Part shown: piece by piece, positions 1 through 7,902 of the stretch | Numbering within the stretch: position 1 is the first letter of the stretch | Layout: each line of letters starts with the position of its first letter | NCBI GenBank assembly: GCA_963666415.2 | Contig: CAXXPD010000002.1 | Span: forward strand, 620,001 to 684,000 | Reading direction: 5' to 3' | DNA: 64,000 nucleotides | DNA from: Bin87 sp963666415 | Lineage (GTDB): Bacteria > Chloroflexota > Dehalococcoidia > Lucifugimonadales > UBA3495 | Position numbers and translations under genes: made by a program | The notes under the pieces: generated by a model | Seen by the model: the letters and a program-made list of their open reading frames with translations, nothing else | Told to the model about the DNA's origin: nothing | The model's database searches: none

Positions 1-2
1 GG

Positions 3-848
3 GTTATCACGTCGGAAAACGCGGCCGCTAACGCGGTGATGGCCGGGTGTCAGGCCGAGTATTTCCCGGTGCTGGTAACGGCGCTGCGGATGTTGGAGGA
101 GGAGCGGAACTTCGTCAACATGGCGGCTTCCTCCACCAGCTCGCCCAGCATCCTGATGGTGCTGAACGGCCCTATCCGGGAGGCGCTGGGCATCAACAGC
201 CGCGACGGATTATTTGGGCCCGGCTTCCGCGCCAACGCCAGCATCGGGCGGGCGGTGCGGCTGTGCTTTATGAACGGTTTCGACGCCTGGCCCGGCCAGC
301 TGGACCGTGGCACCCTGGGCACGCCGGCCAAGTACACCTTCTGCATCGCTGAAAACGAAGAGGATTCGCCTTGGGAACCGCTGCACGTCAGCCGTGGTTT
401 CGCCGCATCGGACAGCGTGGTTACGGTGGCGGTGGCGTACAATCCGGTCAGCGTCCCCAACAGCTACGGCCACAATGGTCGGTCGATACTGCTCGGGATT
501 TGCGACGCGCTGCAATCCACCGCCCTCGCGCATCGCTATCCGGCCCAGTGGGTCATTGTCATCGGGCCAGAGCACGCCCTGACGCTGCAGGGAGACGGGT
601 GGAGCCGGCAGGACATCCAGGAGTTTCTGATTGAAAACAGCGGGCGTTCGCGGGCCGATCTCGTCCGCCTGGGCTCGAAACAGGGCCCGGAAAGGCCGGG
701 CGACGAAGAGCTGATCATGCGCTGTGCCAACGACCCCAACGACATCCTCATCATGCACGGAGGAGGCACTGGCGGCCGCTACAGCGCAATCATTGACACG
801 ACCGGCTACCGGATTCGCACCCGCAAAATCGGTGTGGAGACTGGTTAG
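3..848 (+). CDS. UGSC-associated hypothetical protein, 5' end cut by window
   Basis: The frame is open from the first bases of the window, so the true start lies upstream; the GTG at 36 is an internal candidate. About 280 residues are visible. I recognise the general pattern (a central segment with FGPGFRANASIGRA, then ESPWEPLHV-like DSPWEPLHVSRGF, then a GPEHA motif near the end) as a conserved uncharacterised protein that I associate, from memory, with UGSC selenoprotein genes. No signal peptide or membrane segment is visible. It ends 68 bp before the UGSC selenoprotein gene on the same strand, so the two are probably co-transcribed. The function is unknown; a role next to a redox selenoprotein is inference. 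Confidence 0.75.
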   Translation, partial: VITSENAAANAVMAGCQAEYFPVLVTALRMLEEERNFVNMAASSTSSPSILMVLNGPIREALGINSRDGLFGPGFRANASIGRAVRLCFMNGFDAWPGQLDRGTLGTPAKYTFCIAENEEDSPWEPLHVSRGFAASDSVVTVAVAYNPVSVPNSYGHNGRSILLGICDALQSTALAHRYPAQWVIVIGPEHALTLQGDGWSRQDIQEFLIENSGRSRADLVRLGSKQGPERPGDEELIMRCANDPNDILIMHGGGTGGRYSAIIDTTGYRIRTRKIGVETG

Positions 849-916
849 CACGGCAATTAACCGATAAACTGTCGATATCCGCTATCCAAAAAACCAAACT
901 CAGAGGGAGGTTAGTT

Positions 917-1492
917 ATGACTACCGCTGATTCTTCACCACGCATACGCCTGGTGAACCCCAAGGGCACCGAGTTGCCTACCACCGCGTTTCGGATGAAC
1001 GACCGCTCCGGCGGCCTCTCCGGCAAGCGTCTTGGCCTGATGGAGAATTCCAAGGCTAATTCTGACAAGTTGCTGCATGAGTTGGGCAACATTCTCAACG
1101 AACGGCACGGTTTCTCCGAGGTGCGTTACTACGCAAAGCACCACGCCAGCCTGCCCGCCAAGCAGGATGTAATCGACTCCGTTCTTGGTGAGGTGGACTA
1201 TCTCATCACCGGGGTTGGAGATTGAGGGAGTTGCAGTTCGTGCAGTGTGCACGACGGCATCGACATGGAAAAGCGCGGCGTTCCCACCGCGGCCATCATC
1301 ACCCACGTGTTCCTCAACACGGCGCAGGCCATGACCCGAATGATGGGTGTGCCGGATTACCGGTACGTGGTAGCGCAGCATCCGTTGTCCAGCCTCACTG
1401 ATGAAGAGGTGAAGCAGCGGGCGGCCGAGCTGGCCGACGAGGTCGAGTCCATTCTGACCGGGCAGGAAGCGCCGGTTGCCGCTGACGACTAA
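917..1492 (+). CDS. UGSC-family selenoprotein, in-frame UGA read as Sec
   Basis: ATG at 917 follows a strong ribosome site (GAGGGAGG). The frame runs to an in-frame TGA at 1223-1225 (codon 103) and continues without any other stop to TAA at 1492, giving 191 residues. The TGA is followed by GSCSSC, so the product carries U-G-S-C, the signature that names the UGSC (seleno)protein family; a second CxxC-like pair (C-S-S-C) follows. A perfect hairpin starts 12 nt after the TGA. The N-terminal half resembles the family leader (LGLMENSKANSD). In the family the U/C-G-S-C motif is thought to be a thiol/selenol redox site; the substrate is unknown to me. The alternative, a nonsense mutation splitting the gene, is unlikely given the exact motif position and the hairpin. 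No selA/B/C/D gene is in the window. Confidence 0.88.
1238..1254 (+). promoter_or_regulatory. Candidate bacterial SECIS hairpin (UGSC gene)
   Basis: TCGTGCA-GTG-TGCACGA forms a perfect 7-bp stem with a 3-nt loop beginning with G. The loop is 20-22 nt after the UGA at 1223-1225, inside the window expected for bacterial SECIS elements recognised by SelB. The hairpin lies inside the coding sequence, as is usual in bacteria. Confidence 0.8.
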
Positions 1493-1501
1493 CCGCGCTA
1501 C

Positions 1502-2069
1502 ATGACCGCAGCGCAGCCTTCGCCGGCTCGCCTTCCGTTACATCCGGACATCCGTCCCGGGCTGGCCGGCGAAGCGCGCCTTACGGTGGGCGTGGAGCAC
1601 CTAGAAGTCTGGCCGGAAAGCCAATTTGCCAAGTTTTTGGCGTTGAGCATCAGACGTATTATTGTCGCCTTCGCCGTCATGATGTATGTAAAGCGTCCCG
1701 ACGATCCATTTATGCGTCGATAATCGGCGTAGGGAATACCCCATTTCCCGAAGCATCGGGGTTTCCGGCCGCGTTTCTAGCTCCGCACACGCCCAAGTTC
1801 AGCACGCCGGCCATGGTCATGCTCATGGAGCAGGCCTCATACACGGCGGTCTACCCGCTGCTGCACCCAGAGCAAACGGTGGTCGGCTACGAAGTCAACG
1901 TCAAGCACCTAGTGCCAGCCGACGCGGGTAGCCACGTGGTTGGCCGTTCGACGCTAACCGACGTTGACGGCAACAAACTGCGGTTCGAGGTGCCCGGCTC
2001 GGCGACGTGGTGTTGGGCACTGCTGAGCACAAGATGGCCGTAGTGCGCCAGACGCTGCCCACCGCCTGA
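1502..2069 (+). pseudogene. FlK-like hotdog thioesterase, broken by MITE and frameshift
   Basis: The gene starts at ATG 1502, 9 bp after the UGSC stop. It reads GLAGEARLTVGVEHL, is interrupted at 1601 by a 176-bp insert, and resumes after 1776. Deleting the insert restores VEHLAPHTPKFSTPAM in frame, the typical N-terminal pattern of fluoroacetyl-CoA-type thioesterases (TVG..H..P.FSTPAMV.LME.A), followed by VVGYEVNVKHL. A second lesion near 1995 (one G apparently missing in GAGGTG-CCCGG) shifts the frame; the corrected end reads LGDVVLGTAEHKMAVVRQ and stops at TGA 2067-2069. Family members are about 130-150 residues, matching the repaired length. In its present form it should not make a full protein. 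Confidence 0.85.
1601..1776. mobile_element. 176-bp MITE with CTAG target, inside thioesterase gene
   Basis: The insert is bounded by CTAG at 1601-1604 and CTAG at 1777-1780. Its ends are inverted repeats: the left end reads CTAGAAgtctGGCCGGAAAgCC, and the reverse complement of the right end CTAGAAacgcGGCCGGAAAcCC. It encodes nothing convincing. A CTAG target with terminal inverted repeats is typical of IS630/Tc1-like elements (TA duplication), so this is probably a non-autonomous relative; no such transposase is in the window. Precise removal of 176 bp restores the host frame. Confidence 0.85.
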
Positions 2070-2116
2070 CCGTGCCCCCCGGCGCCTCCGCCTCGAACGC
2101 CCCAGGGAGGGAGCAA

Positions 2117-2692
2117 ATGTCCTGGATCCGAGAAACTGATGCCGCCGTGCCGGCCGTCATCAAGTGTATGTCCATTAACCCGAACCTGATGGCAGCGGTG
2201 CAGAACTTGGGCGCCAATGCCACATTTGGTTCGTCGGCGCTGACTCGCACCCAGGAAGAAGCCATCGCCACGGTGGTGTCGTTGACCAACCGCTGCCGGT
2301 ATTGAACCGTCGCTCACGGAGGGTTCCTCCGTCAACATTCGGGCGACCCGGAATATGCCTCGCACATCATTCACAATTACCAGCAGGCCGACCTGGATCC
2401 GCACACCCGCGCCATCCTGGACTTCGCCGTCAAACTCACGCTGACGCCGGCGTTGATGGAACAGTCTGACGTTGGGACGCTGCGGGACAACGGCCTCACC
2501 GACGAACAGGTGCTGTCCACCGTTGCCATCACCAGTTATTTCAACTTTATGAACCGTCTCGCCGACAGCCTGGGCGTCGAAATTCCGGAAGGCCGTCAAG
2601 AAATCATGGCGGATTGGCTCTCGCCCGGCGCGAAACAGGCCCAGCCCTGGCTGCTGGATGTGGCCGAGACAGCCGTGCCGTCAGCCGACTGA
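2117..2692 (+). CDS. AhpD-like (carboxymuconolactone decarboxylase) selenoprotein, CxxU
   Basis: ATG at 2117 is preceded by GGGAGGGAG. The frame has a single in-frame TGA at 2303-2305 (codon 63) and ends at TGA 2690-2692 (191 residues with Sec). Around the TGA it reads NRCRY-U-TVAHGG: the AhpD/CMD family has CxxC followed two to three residues later by a histidine, so Sec replaces the second, resolving-type cysteine (C-R-Y-U). The C-terminal part (ILDFAVKLTLTPALM..., ITSYFNFMNRLADSLGVE) is typical of peroxidase-related AhpD proteins. Selenoprotein members of this family are known. It probably reduces peroxides or transfers electrons in the cytosol. It sits between a thioesterase remnant and an SDR, all on one strand. 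Confidence 0.88.
2316..2332 (+). promoter_or_regulatory. Candidate bacterial SECIS hairpin (AhpD-like gene)
   Basis: ACGGAGG-GTT-CCTCCGT is a perfect 7-bp stem with a 3-nt loop beginning with G. It starts 10 nt after the UGA, with the loop 18-20 nt away, nearly the same geometry as the hairpin in the UGSC gene although the sequences are unrelated. Confidence 0.8.
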
Positions 2693-2723
2693 TACCCAAA
2701 CGTCAAACCACGCGGAGGCTATT

Positions 2724-3112
2724 ATGACCCTAATGCCGACAGGCCGGCTGCGTCTGGAAGGAAAAGTTGCCATCATCACCGGCGCCGGCTCCAGCGGGCT
2801 TGGACTCGGCACCGGCAAGGCGGCATCGATTCTGTTTGCCCGCGAGGGAGCGAAGGTGCTGCTGGTTGACCGCAACCCACGGGCTGCGGAGGAAACGCTG
2901 GTCACCATCCGGTAGGAGGGCGGCGAGGCGTCGGTATTCGGCGCTGACGTTACGCTGGCCGCCGACTGCGAGGCCATCGCGGAGGCCGCGGCAGAACGCT
3001 ACGGAGCCGTACATATTCTGTTCAACAACGTGGGCATCACCGGGCCCGGCTCCCCCACCGACGTTGAAGAAAGCGTGTGGGATAACGTGCTGGACGTGAA
3101 CCTAAAGAGCAT
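2724..3112 (+). pseudogene. Short-chain dehydrogenase (SDR), 5' part, split by island
   Basis: ATG 2724 follows GCGGAGGC. The protein opens with the Rossmann motif VAIITGAGSSGLGLGTG and later has the SDR NNVG motif (FNNVGITGPG) and VWDNVLDVNLKS. The frame carries a TAG at 2912-2914 (TIR-stop-EGGEA), a nonsense change relative to the family. At 3112 it is cut by the island; the sequel (MMLTTKYAVPKM, then the SDR YSASK catalytic motif) starts at 62341. The gene therefore has three lesions: the amber codon, the 59-kb insertion and a frameshift in the 3' part. It belonged to the selenoprotein operon by strand and spacing. Confidence 0.92.
3108..3112. other. Left island junction (attL core AGCAT)
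   Basis: AGCAT occurs here (AAGAGCATcaacc) and at 62336-62340 (TCAGCATgatgc). Joining the SDR sequence up to 3112 to that from 62341 gives NLKS-MMLTTKY in frame, so this is the crossover region. A short shared core fits a serine integrase, which needs only a 2-bp identical overlap. Confidence 0.85.
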
Positions 3113-3195
3113 CAACCTCAAATTGGCGCTATACGGTGGTGGTGAAGCCGTGGACTCATGGCGACCCTAGGGATGCTCTGGATGATCGACTCTAG
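3113..3195 (+). other. Detached 3' tail of the serine recombinase gene
   Basis: In the frame of the LSR at 60792-62342, joining 62340 to 3113 replaces the TGA stop with TCA and adds 27 residues (ending VVVKPWTHGDPRDALDDRL) before TAG 3193-3195. A related tail at 38832-38909 shares WTHGDPRDAL, with differences that are mainly synonymous or conservative, so the segment has been under protein-coding constraint. Confidence 0.8.
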
Positions 3196-3215
3196 TCGGG
3201 TGCTTCCCGAGTTTC

Positions 3216-3246
3216 GCAAAGTGCCGCGGTTACCGCGGCACTTTGC
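3216..3246. terminator. Strong hairpin (terminator) at island left end
   Basis: GCAAAGTGCCGCGG-TTA-CCGCGGCACTTTGC is a perfect 14-bp stem with a 3-nt loop. It lies after the LSR tail stop (plus strand) and after the minus-strand GHKL gene, so it could end transcription from both sides. Confidence 0.75.
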
Positions 3247-3281
3247 ATTGTATGCGGGCACCGAGCTTTGAGCAGATGCCG

Positions 3282-4772
3282 TTACTCGGACGGCGCAGAT
3301 AGGACATTTTCAATCATCTGCAACGCTGAACCCACAGACGGTGCGGCTTTGAGCAACTCCTGAAAAACGCTTCGGTATGCGTTTGCTTCCTGTTCGGTCA
3401 TCCGTGCGTAGGCGGGGGCAGGAGCCGGGGTCCCTAAATTGGTCAGTTGATCTTTGATCTGGTCTAACCTTTCCAAGTGCATGCACGATGCAACGACTGA
3501 GGCGATCTTTTCGCGGACTTCAGACTCGCGTCGTAATGCGTCGTTGACCATCTCGATAGTGGCATCTGGAGAAAGGTAACCGGCCCTCGCCAGGGTGTGA
3601 ATGTCTTCCAGTAGGGACAGGTTTTCAAGCAACTTCTTTTCTCTGTTTCGGTTTGCCGATGAAGTTCTGCACCGACTCGACAGCGAGCGGAAAAATGGCC
3701 CCAGGTGGTTCTCGAGGTTCCTGAGGTGTGGACCCGGTTCGAAATAATCACGTCGCCCGTTCGGAATGATGTGCGGGTCAAGGATATGCACTTCGCCTAC
3801 GCACCAGCGGTTGAACCTGTCTTCGTGGAACAGGTGGTCAAAGACCGACTCGTCCCCGATTTGGATGTTACCGAACCTAGCGCGGATGCCGCGTACTGAG
3901 GCTGATTTGGGTATGGCTCCGGTGTACGAGGAATGAGCTACCCAGACCGCAGCGGCTTTGCCTGTGCCGTCCAAGGATGGGATGCGAAATTCCTCGAACT
4001 CCTTATAGTCGTCGGTTCTACTGTCGCTGAACTTTATTGATGGTCCGTACTGTCGGTGGACAGGTTGGGGGTCGTCGTTGACAGTGACTATTTGCGAGGT
4101 GAGGAGTTGGTCATAGTCGAAAAGTTCGTCAACTTTTGGGGTGAACGGGAATGAGGGCGACATCGGGACGGGGCAGACCTCGCTGATGTATGAGCGCACC
4201 GCGTCCTCGTTGAGCAACGTCCCAGCCGCGTGGCGACTGATGCCGCTTACCTCTGCTTCGAAGAATTGGTCGGGATAAGTTTCACCCGGTTCGGTTTCCA
4301 CCGTCACGCAATTCTGCAACGCCTCCTCAGCGTGAGCCGGCCATTCGGATTGGGCTGTGGAACCCATTCCCGTCCACACCACGCGAGTCACAGGGTCTCC
4401 CCGCCGCCGGCGCGTTCGAAACGTGACCGTTGAAGCAAAAGCCAGACCAGATAAACGTCCGATTCCTCGAAACCCTCGGTCGGTTCCGATGCACTTGTTG
4501 CTACGTCCAATTGGGAGGAGTTCTTTCAGGGATTGTTTGTGTGATAGACCTGGCCCGTTGTCACGGATGCGCGCCGTTCGCTCTTGCGGGTCCAGAGTTA
4601 CCTCTATCTTGCCTGGGGACTTTTTCTGGTCCCGCGCCAGCGCGTCTACCGCATTCTGGATGTATTCCCGGTAGATGGCCAGTGGGTTGTCGTACATCCC
4701 GCCAGTGACAAGACCTAGGATTGACGAGCCGATGGCCAAGTGGGGTACGGCGGTGGTACGCAATTTAATCAC
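3282..4772 (-). CDS. GHKL (HSP90/MORC-like) ATPase
   Basis: 496 residues. The N-terminal GHKL ATPase fold is visible: N-box EYIQNAVDA (Asn40), Mg/adenine motif DNGPG (Asp71), and glycine-rich lid DRGFRGIG (about 98-105). The rest, including a middle domain and a helical C-terminus, does not match a family I know. The ATG overlaps the last bases of the upstream radical SAM gene (ATGA-type overlap at 4769-4772), implying translational coupling. Proteins of this layout often act as nucleotide-dependent clamps in defence or DNA-repair systems; here the partner is a cobalamin-type radical SAM protein, an unusual pairing. Assignment as an ATPase is firm, the system is unknown. Confidence 0.85.
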   Translation of the reverse strand: MIKLRTTAVPHLAIGSSILGLVTGGMYDNPLAIYREYIQNAVDALARDQKKSPGKIEVTLDPQERTARIRDNGPGLSHKQSLKELLPIGRSNKCIGTDRGFRGIGRLSGLAFASTVTFRTRRRRGDPVTRVVWTGMGSTAQSEWPAHAEEALQNCVTVETEPGETYPDQFFEAEVSGISRHAAGTLLNEDAVRSYISEVCPVPMSPSFPFTPKVDELFDYDQLLTSQIVTVNDDPQPVHRQYGPSIKFSDSRTDDYKEFEEFRIPSLDGTGKAAAVWVAHSSYTGAIPKSASVRGIRARFGNIQIGDESVFDHLFHEDRFNRWCVGEVHILDPHIIPNGRRDYFEPGPHLRNLENHLGPFFRSLSSRCRTSSANRNREKKLLENLSLLEDIHTLARAGYLSPDATIEMVNDALRRESEVREKIASVVASCMHLERLDQIKDQLTNLGTPAPAPAYARMTEQEANAYRSVFQELLKAAPSVGSALQMIENVLSAPSE

Positions 4773-6406
4773 CTCGCCATCAAGTCGATTACCTTTTCGT
4801 TCTTTTCGAAGGCTTGCTCGTGGTCGAACAAACCAGCGTCTTCAACGATCTCATCGGCGCCTAGCGTCGTGTGGTCCACGGCTGACCCGAGTGCTGCCTG
4901 CTGGGACTCATTGTCTTGGGCAGTGTCGTATTTCGTGCCCATGGCGTGAAAACGCATCACTTCTCGGATAACAGGATCGAGCGAGTGGTCGTTGGCCATT
5001 TCGGTGAACCGTTTTTCGCCCAAGCTTTTCGTGCTGGTTGGGCCTGACAATAACGCGACCAGTTCCCGTTCTTGGCTCTCGGTCAAACGTCTTCGGAGGG
5101 CTTCGTATTCTTCCCGGTGCCCTCGGCCGTCTCCGAACTCGAAGTGGTCCCGGTTGAACAGGAACGCGTGCGGCAAGCTGAGTAGGCGTTCGAATTCCTC
5201 TTGGTTCTGTCCGTAGGCCCGCATGAAGAATTCGGGGTTCCCTCTGATTACGCCGTGGGTGGCTTGCAGCATTATCTGGAATGACCGGAGGTGGTAGCGG
5301 TTCCAGTTCTTGCCGACATGGGAGCGGTCCTTGAGATTGACCGGTTGGTATCTCATTGGAAATGACCAGATCCTGATGCCTAGCTCTCGGTTGAGCGTGA
5401 TGTTAAGTGCCATCCTCTGGTACAGGTCCGCCGGCGTGTCAACGAAGTTATAAAGCATATAATTCGAGAGGGAGAGAATCTGGTTTTCTGCGGCCATCCT
5501 GATGGCAGTTTCGTATTGCTTCCGGACGCCGATATGGTCGAAGGCTATTCGCAGGGGGCTGATGCAGGTCCGGCTCATCTCCCGCAAGAACATCGGGGAC
5601 TTCGACAGGATTCTGGCGTCCACGCCTTGGTTGAAGTCCAGCCGGCGTTTCACGCGGCGTTTGCCGTCACGCAGCATGGTGGCTCCGGCCTCGAAGCCCA
5701 AGTCGACGATCTCGGCGATTACCTCTTGGTACTTAGGTGCAGCGGTGATGTTGTTGTCCATCAGGACTAGGTCTTTCTTCTCGCCGTGCTGGGCGTTGAC
5801 CCCCTTGATCAAATTGGTCAGTGGCGGCATGTCGCGCTGTGCGCCCTCCAGCTGGGGGACGCCGCAGAACGAGCACTTGCGCACGCAACCGCGAGACGCA
5901 TAACCGAAGTACGCATCGTGCACCGGGTAAAGATAGTCGACGTGGTCAAGAATCGAGTAGTCGGGCACCAGTTCTTCAATGGGTGTCCCGAGGGTGTCGT
6001 CAGCACCGAATTCGAACTCTTCGGCCGACAATTGTAAGGCCGACGCGGGGGGCTCGTCGAGCAGTCCTTTGATGAATCTGACGCCCGCCCATTGCGGCTC
6101 GCTGAGGAACTGGTCGTGCATCAATGAGGCGGCAATGCCGCCCACGAATACGCGTTCTTTCTGTCCCCCGGCGGCCTGGATGGCGAAGTCGACGGCGTCG
6201 GCGGTACGCTTCCACTCAAAACTGAACAGAGTGGTTACGTAGATCCGGTCCCACGGTGTGTGCATTACTTCAGGGTCGTTTCCTTTGACAAACTTGACCC
6301 TGTCGTTTCGTCCGAGAGGGCCATGGTATGCAGCGATTTTCATTAATCCTAGGGGCGGGTATTTGTTCGGGTACCTTGGCTCAATAAGGAGGATATTTTT
6401 ACTCAT
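4769..6406 (-). CDS. Radical SAM protein, probably with N-terminal B12-binding-like domain
   Basis: 545 residues. The cluster motif CVRKCSFC (Cys174, 178, 181; CxxxCxxC) follows an N-terminal region (MSKNILLIEPRYPNKYPPLGLMKIAAY) like the start of B12-binding radical SAM proteins; the expected DxHxxG of a true cobalamin site is not visible, so B12 binding is uncertain. YFGYASRGC before the cluster and MDNN after it fit the class. The last 100 residues are charged and unlike the core. It overlaps the truncated methylase upstream (6399-6406) and the GHKL gene downstream by a few bases, so the three form one operon. Substrate unknown; nucleic-acid or protein modification is inference. Confidence 0.85.
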   Translation of the reverse strand: MSKNILLIEPRYPNKYPPLGLMKIAAYHGPLGRNDRVKFVKGNDPEVMHTPWDRIYVTTLFSFEWKRTADAVDFAIQAAGGQKERVFVGGIAASLMHDQFLSEPQWAGVRFIKGLLDEPPASALQLSAEEFEFGADDTLGTPIEELVPDYSILDHVDYLYPVHDAYFGYASRGCVRKCSFCGVPQLEGAQRDMPPLTNLIKGVNAQHGEKKDLVLMDNNITAAPKYQEVIAEIVDLGFEAGATMLRDGKRRVKRRLDFNQGVDARILSKSPMFLREMSRTCISPLRIAFDHIGVRKQYETAIRMAAENQILSLSNYMLYNFVDTPADLYQRMALNITLNRELGIRIWSFPMRYQPVNLKDRSHVGKNWNRYHLRSFQIMLQATHGVIRGNPEFFMRAYGQNQEEFERLLSLPHAFLFNRDHFEFGDGRGHREEYEALRRRLTESQERELVALLSGPTSTKSLGEKRFTEMANDHSLDPVIREVMRFHAMGTKYDTAQDNESQQAALGSAVDHTTLGADEIVEDAGLFDHEQAFEKNEKVIDLMAR

Positions 6407-6635
6407 TGTCTGTCACGTGCTTTAGTAGTTGATTGGCCAGTGTCACGATCTTCTCAAGTTCGAACTTGGTGTTGCCGCGCGACTGGCTGTTCTTCTGACC
6501 GAAGGTCTCGTAGTTGGCGAACGGCGGGTCGATGCAGACGAGGTCGACGCACTCGTCGTTCAGGCTTTGCAGGAACGGCAGGTTGTCGCTGATGTACACG
6601 CCGCGGTTCACGGCATTTAGTGGGTTGTCAGCCAT
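6399..6635 (-). CDS. Truncated DNA methyltransferase N-terminus
   Basis: 78 residues. It reads VYISDNLPFLQSL..CVDLVCIDPPFANYETFG: a beta-class N4/N6 DNA methylase start with the catalytic DPPF motif (motif IV). Normal enzymes continue for 300-900 residues; here the frame diverges and stops within the radical SAM start. It is a remnant, or a short protein kept for coupling the operon. It begins the minus-strand operon with the radical SAM and GHKL genes. Confidence 0.75.
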   Translation of the reverse strand: MADNPLNAVNRGVYISDNLPFLQSLNDECVDLVCIDPPFANYETFGQKNSQSRGNTKFELEKIVTLANQLLKHVTDNE

Positions 6636-6732
6636 TGCTCGTTTTCGTTGCCTAAATGGATTTACCCGCCTTTTGGGCTGCTAGGCGTTCGGGATTGTAT
6701 TGACCTCCGAGTGGGTGTCGTTGCTAAGCAAA

Positions 6733-6765
6733 AAGCGCCCTAGGAGTTCAGCTCTTGGGGCGCTT
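6733..6765. terminator. Hairpin terminator
   Basis: AAGCGCCC ... GGGCGCTT closes a stem of about 8 bp with inner pairing (GAG/CTC), next to an A-run on its left, so it would terminate transcription on the minus strand. Confidence 0.6.
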
Positions 6766-6870
6766 CGTTGATCGTGGATTTTTCTTGAAATCGCGGTTAG
6801 TGAGTCGTTGGCCTGTGCCCGGGCTACGTCAGCCGTTTACGCTGGATGGCGGATTGGGTCACGAAGCCTG

Positions 6871-7108
6871 GTGTGCAAAGCTGGCCAGCAACGTGCTCTG
6901 GCGGGCTGTTTGGCCTGCTGTGCCGTCCTGTTAGGGCAGCAAAAAGGGCGGCTCGGTTGAGCCGCCCATCGAGGGTCGTTTTTGCCCTGCCGTCGGTTAG
7001 TGGCGGCTCAGGCACTGTAGAAGGGCTGAATTTCCGTCTGAGACAGCCACCCAGTTCGTTTGAGGGTGGCTGGGGTACTTCCTGCCCTTTTGGTACCTGA
7101 GGGCGTCC
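6871..7108. repeat. Repeat family C, copy 1
   Basis: About 240 bp nearly identical to 34524-34766. The core is A5-GGGCGGCTC-GGTT-GAGCCGCCC followed by T5, which can act as a bidirectional terminator, and a second hairpin CAGCCACCC...GGGTGGCTG. A degenerate part recurs near 19160-19265. Confidence 0.85.
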
Positions 7109-7278
7109 TATGGGCCTTTTGGACGCAGGCAGCGGCGGCTGGTGTCTTCGTGGGTCAGCGACGTTCCCATTGTGCCATCCGCGGATGAGTCCCAGCTGCC
7201 GCCAGTCGTCGTCAATCTGGGCCGGCGTATCGAGCGGACTGCTGGCATTTTCGCTGTGAACGGCAGCGGCAGCGCACG

Positions 7279-7848
7279 TCACCAATGCTGACGTCCCATA
7301 GTCTCGTGAAGCGTTTTGGCGTTATAGACCGCATCAAACCGTTCGATGTCTGCCACACGGGGGGCGATGTCACGTAGGCGGCGTCCGTCTCCGAGAAGGT
7401 ACGACAGCCATACGCGGCCGTTCGTGAAGACGGCGAGGCCCTCGTTCATTCTAGGTTCCGCGTCCACGTACTTTTGAAGTTGGTCGATGTCTTCTTTCCA
7501 AATCGCTTGGCCGTGCTCCCTGCGTTGTCCGGTGTCGATTCTGTAGACCGGTTTGGCCTCAATGATGATCGCGGGAACAGCCATGCCGGCCGCAAAATCT
7601 TGCGCGGTGCTGCGAGGGAATAGGGCGTAGTCAACTCGCAGGTTGTTTTTGAAGCGCCATTCCGGGTAGCACACTTCGCGGTTCGCGGTGTCCCAGCCTA
7701 GTGCACGGAGGATTGGGTCGATCAACGCGCCCCGGGTCTTGGATTCGAGCCATGACAGATCACCGCTGGCGAACCACTCATCGTAGGTAGCGGCGGCCTT
7801 TTCCACCGCAGTCTGAACCTTATTAGCGGGGGTTTGCATAGCCATCAT
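7279..7848 (-). CDS. HsdR N-terminal-like PD-(D/E)xK protein
   Basis: 189 residues. The pattern KTRGALIDPILRALGWD, then VDYALF, then IIIEAKP matches the N-terminal nuclease domain of type I restriction R subunits (PD-(D/E)xK: Asp, then E-x-K). The helicase part of HsdR is absent, so this is a stand-alone domain protein, as often seen in defence islands. The start has adjacent ATG codons at 7848 and 7845. A second, longer protein of this type is at 30604. Confidence 0.8.
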   Translation of the reverse strand: MMAMQTPANKVQTAVEKAAATYDEWFASGDLSWLESKTRGALIDPILRALGWDTANREVCYPEWRFKNNLRVDYALFPRSTAQDFAAGMAVPAIIIEAKPVYRIDTGQRREHGQAIWKEDIDQLQKYVDAEPRMNEGLAVFTNGRVWLSYLLGDGRRLRDIAPRVADIERFDAVYNAKTLHETMGRQHW

Positions 7849-7902
7849 CTCCGATTCGACGGAGCGATTAATCCATGGCCTGTGTCTGGTGCATCCGTCA
7901 GT

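Larger units (their letters stand above)
6636..7278. other. Gene-free stretch with terminator and repeat C
   Basis: 643 bp without a convincing gene. It contains a hairpin at 6733-6765 and repeat family C at 6871-7108. Open frames here are shadows of the repeat. Confidence 0.7.

Noticed and set aside
1502..1723. 73-residue ORF as an independent gene
   Set aside because: Its second half is MITE sequence; the first half is the thioesterase N-terminus.
2912..2914. In-frame TAG in the SDR read as pyrrolysine
   Set aside because: No Pyl machinery or context; the same gene has a frameshift and an insertion, so a nonsense mutation is simpler.
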